Assembly (NCBI GenBank): GCA_046706685.1
Contig: JBJKPE010000045.1
Location: 1-5,553, forward strand
DNA: 5,553 nucleotides
Direction: 5' to 3'
Source: JARRRD01 sp046706685
Lineage (GTDB): Bacteria > Nitrospirota > Thermodesulfovibrionia > Thermodesulfovibrionales > UBA6898
The notes below the pieces were generated by a model. That model was given only the letters and a program-made list of their open reading frames with translations, was not told where the DNA came from and did not search any database. Every line of letters begins with the position of its first letter. Within the stretch, counting starts at the first letter, position 1. Both the position numbers and the translations under genes were made by a program. Of the stretch, positions 5,295-5,553 are shown in pieces.

Positions 5295-5494
5295 CGGCAA
5301 AGACCGGGTTGTGCCGGGCGGTGTAGCTGCCGCGTCGGATGGAAAGGCGGGAACTAAGGACGGCAATGGGCTTAGTGACCTGCCGATCCTTATGTCGAGC
5401 ACTGACATATAAAAAAGTGTGCCATTATGTTTTGAAAGAGCTGCAGGGATATTCGGTCAAAGAGTGTCCTTGCAGTTCCCGCCTGATTTAGCGG
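5295..5494. other. Convergent non-coding region between rpoD and the minus-strand gene
   Basis: About 200 nt separate the two convergent stops. The left part (5295-5345) holds only a small hairpin with 5-nt arms (5317-5321 with 5327-5331, one G-U pair). The rest is the structured element at 5346-5483. A further 5-bp GC-rich pairing, 5329-5333 with 5491-5495, could extend the closing stem across an internal loop. No T-tract-associated terminator was found for either gene, and no tRNA is present. Confidence 0.6.
5346..5483 (+). ncRNA. Candidate structured RNA in the rpoD 3' region (family not recognised)
   Basis: The non-coding stretch after rpoD folds on paper into a compact multibranch structure. 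P1 pairs 5346-5355 with 5474-5483, ten perfect pairs (GGCGGGAACT / AGTTCCCGCC). P2 pairs 5356-5365 with 5381-5391, ten pairs with one bulged A at 5386. P3 pairs 5392-5396 with 5404-5408. P4 pairs 5443-5454 with 5462-5473, twelve pairs around the loop GGTCAAA. A/U-rich unpaired sequence joins P3 and P4. If P1 opens, P4 can extend to 17 pairs (5438-5454 with 5462-5478), and 5356-5361 can instead pair with 5466-5471 to lengthen P1, so the folds compete. All four non-Watson-Crick pairs in extended P4 are G-U in plus-strand RNA and would be A-C on the other strand, which hints at transcription rightward, perhaps by read-through from rpoD. No T-run follows. The stem-and-bulge layout raises 6S RNA as one possibility, but I recognise no family signature. 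It could also be a chance or DNA-level repeat. Confidence 0.42.
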
Positions 5495-5553
5495 CTAGAA
5501 CCTCATTCTCACCCTGTATGACAGAGTTACCGCTTTATCCCTTGGGACGAGCA
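5495..5553 (-). CDS. Probable outer-membrane beta-barrel protein, C-terminal fragment
   Basis: Reading leftward from the window edge, an open frame ends at the TAG at 5497-5495 and gives LVPRDKAVTLSYRVRMRF. The alternating pattern Y-x-V-x-M-x-F with a terminal Phe is the C-terminal beta-signal that the BAM complex recognises in outer-membrane barrels such as porins. Only 18 complete codons are visible, so the call rests on this pattern alone and the barrel type cannot be told. The gene converges on rpoD. Its start and any signal peptide lie right of the window. Confidence 0.45.
   Translation of the reverse strand, partial: LVPRDKAVTLSYRVRMRF

Noticed and set aside
5375..5389. GACCTGCC, reminiscent of the end of a cobalamin riboswitch
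   Set aside because: The rest of the cobalamin core (B12 box and conserved junction elements) is absent, and no gene to be regulated lies downstream on that strand.
5391..5416. Hairpin TATGTC / GACATA near a run of six A's, as a possible minus-strand terminator
   Set aside because: On the minus strand the T-run comes before the hairpin, not after it, so the order is wrong for termination.
5346..5483. Integron attC site or a miniature transposable element bounded by the long inverted repeat
   Set aside because: The ends do not fit the RYYYAAC / GTTRRRY core sites of attC, no flanking target duplication is visible, and the internal hairpins are better explained by RNA folding.
5295..5494. tRNA gene or CRISPR repeats after rpoD
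   Set aside because: No T-loop or acceptor-stem pattern of tRNA and no regularly spaced direct repeats were found.

Overview
The window comes from a diderm (Gram-negative-type) bacterium with mid-range GC. It carries a lipid A-type acyltransferase, a type IV-class prepilin and what looks like the C-terminal strand of an outer-membrane beta-barrel. A LonB-like protease, a GspH/FimT-like pilin, a radical SAM/SPASM protein and a cysteine-rich flavodoxin-fold protein together suggest an anaerobic or microaerophilic lineage of the Desulfobacterota (former Deltaproteobacteria) or Nitrospirota type. That placement is inference from gene content only.

Layout, left to right. Positions 1-261 (+) are the C-terminal end of a LonB-like protease. 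Its stop overlaps by 4 nt the start of an LpxL/HtrB-family acyltransferase (258-1151, +), and the pair ends at a strong intrinsic terminator (1219-1255). Next is a GspH/FimT-like prepilin (1313-1795, +), with a sigma-54-like promoter just upstream that overlaps an apparent earlier ATG. The pilin converges, with a 7-nt gap, on a two-gene leftward operon: an iron-sulfur-flavoprotein-like reductase (3456 or 3420 down to 2833) and a radical SAM/SPASM protein (2828-1803), separated by 4 nt. A 206-nt divergent region then leads to rpoD, the primary sigma factor (3663-5294, +), which lacks a recognisable region 1.1.

Downstream of rpoD lies about 200 nt of non-coding DNA that is unusually rich in consistent base pairing. 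A perfect 10-bp closing helix encloses three hairpins, and all four non-Watson-Crick pairs in the longest hairpin are G-U pairs in plus-strand RNA. I read it as a candidate structured RNA in the rpoD 3' region and as the most unusual item here. The last 59 nt encode, on the minus strand, the end of a probable outer-membrane beta-barrel protein.

The genes fall into separate functional units: proteolysis plus envelope lipid synthesis, a pilin, a redox/radical-chemistry pair and the housekeeping sigma factor. I see no CRISPR array, insertion sequence, tRNA or rRNA. The best candidates for new biology are the RNA-like element after rpoD and the radical SAM/flavoprotein pair, whose substrate cannot be read from the sequence.
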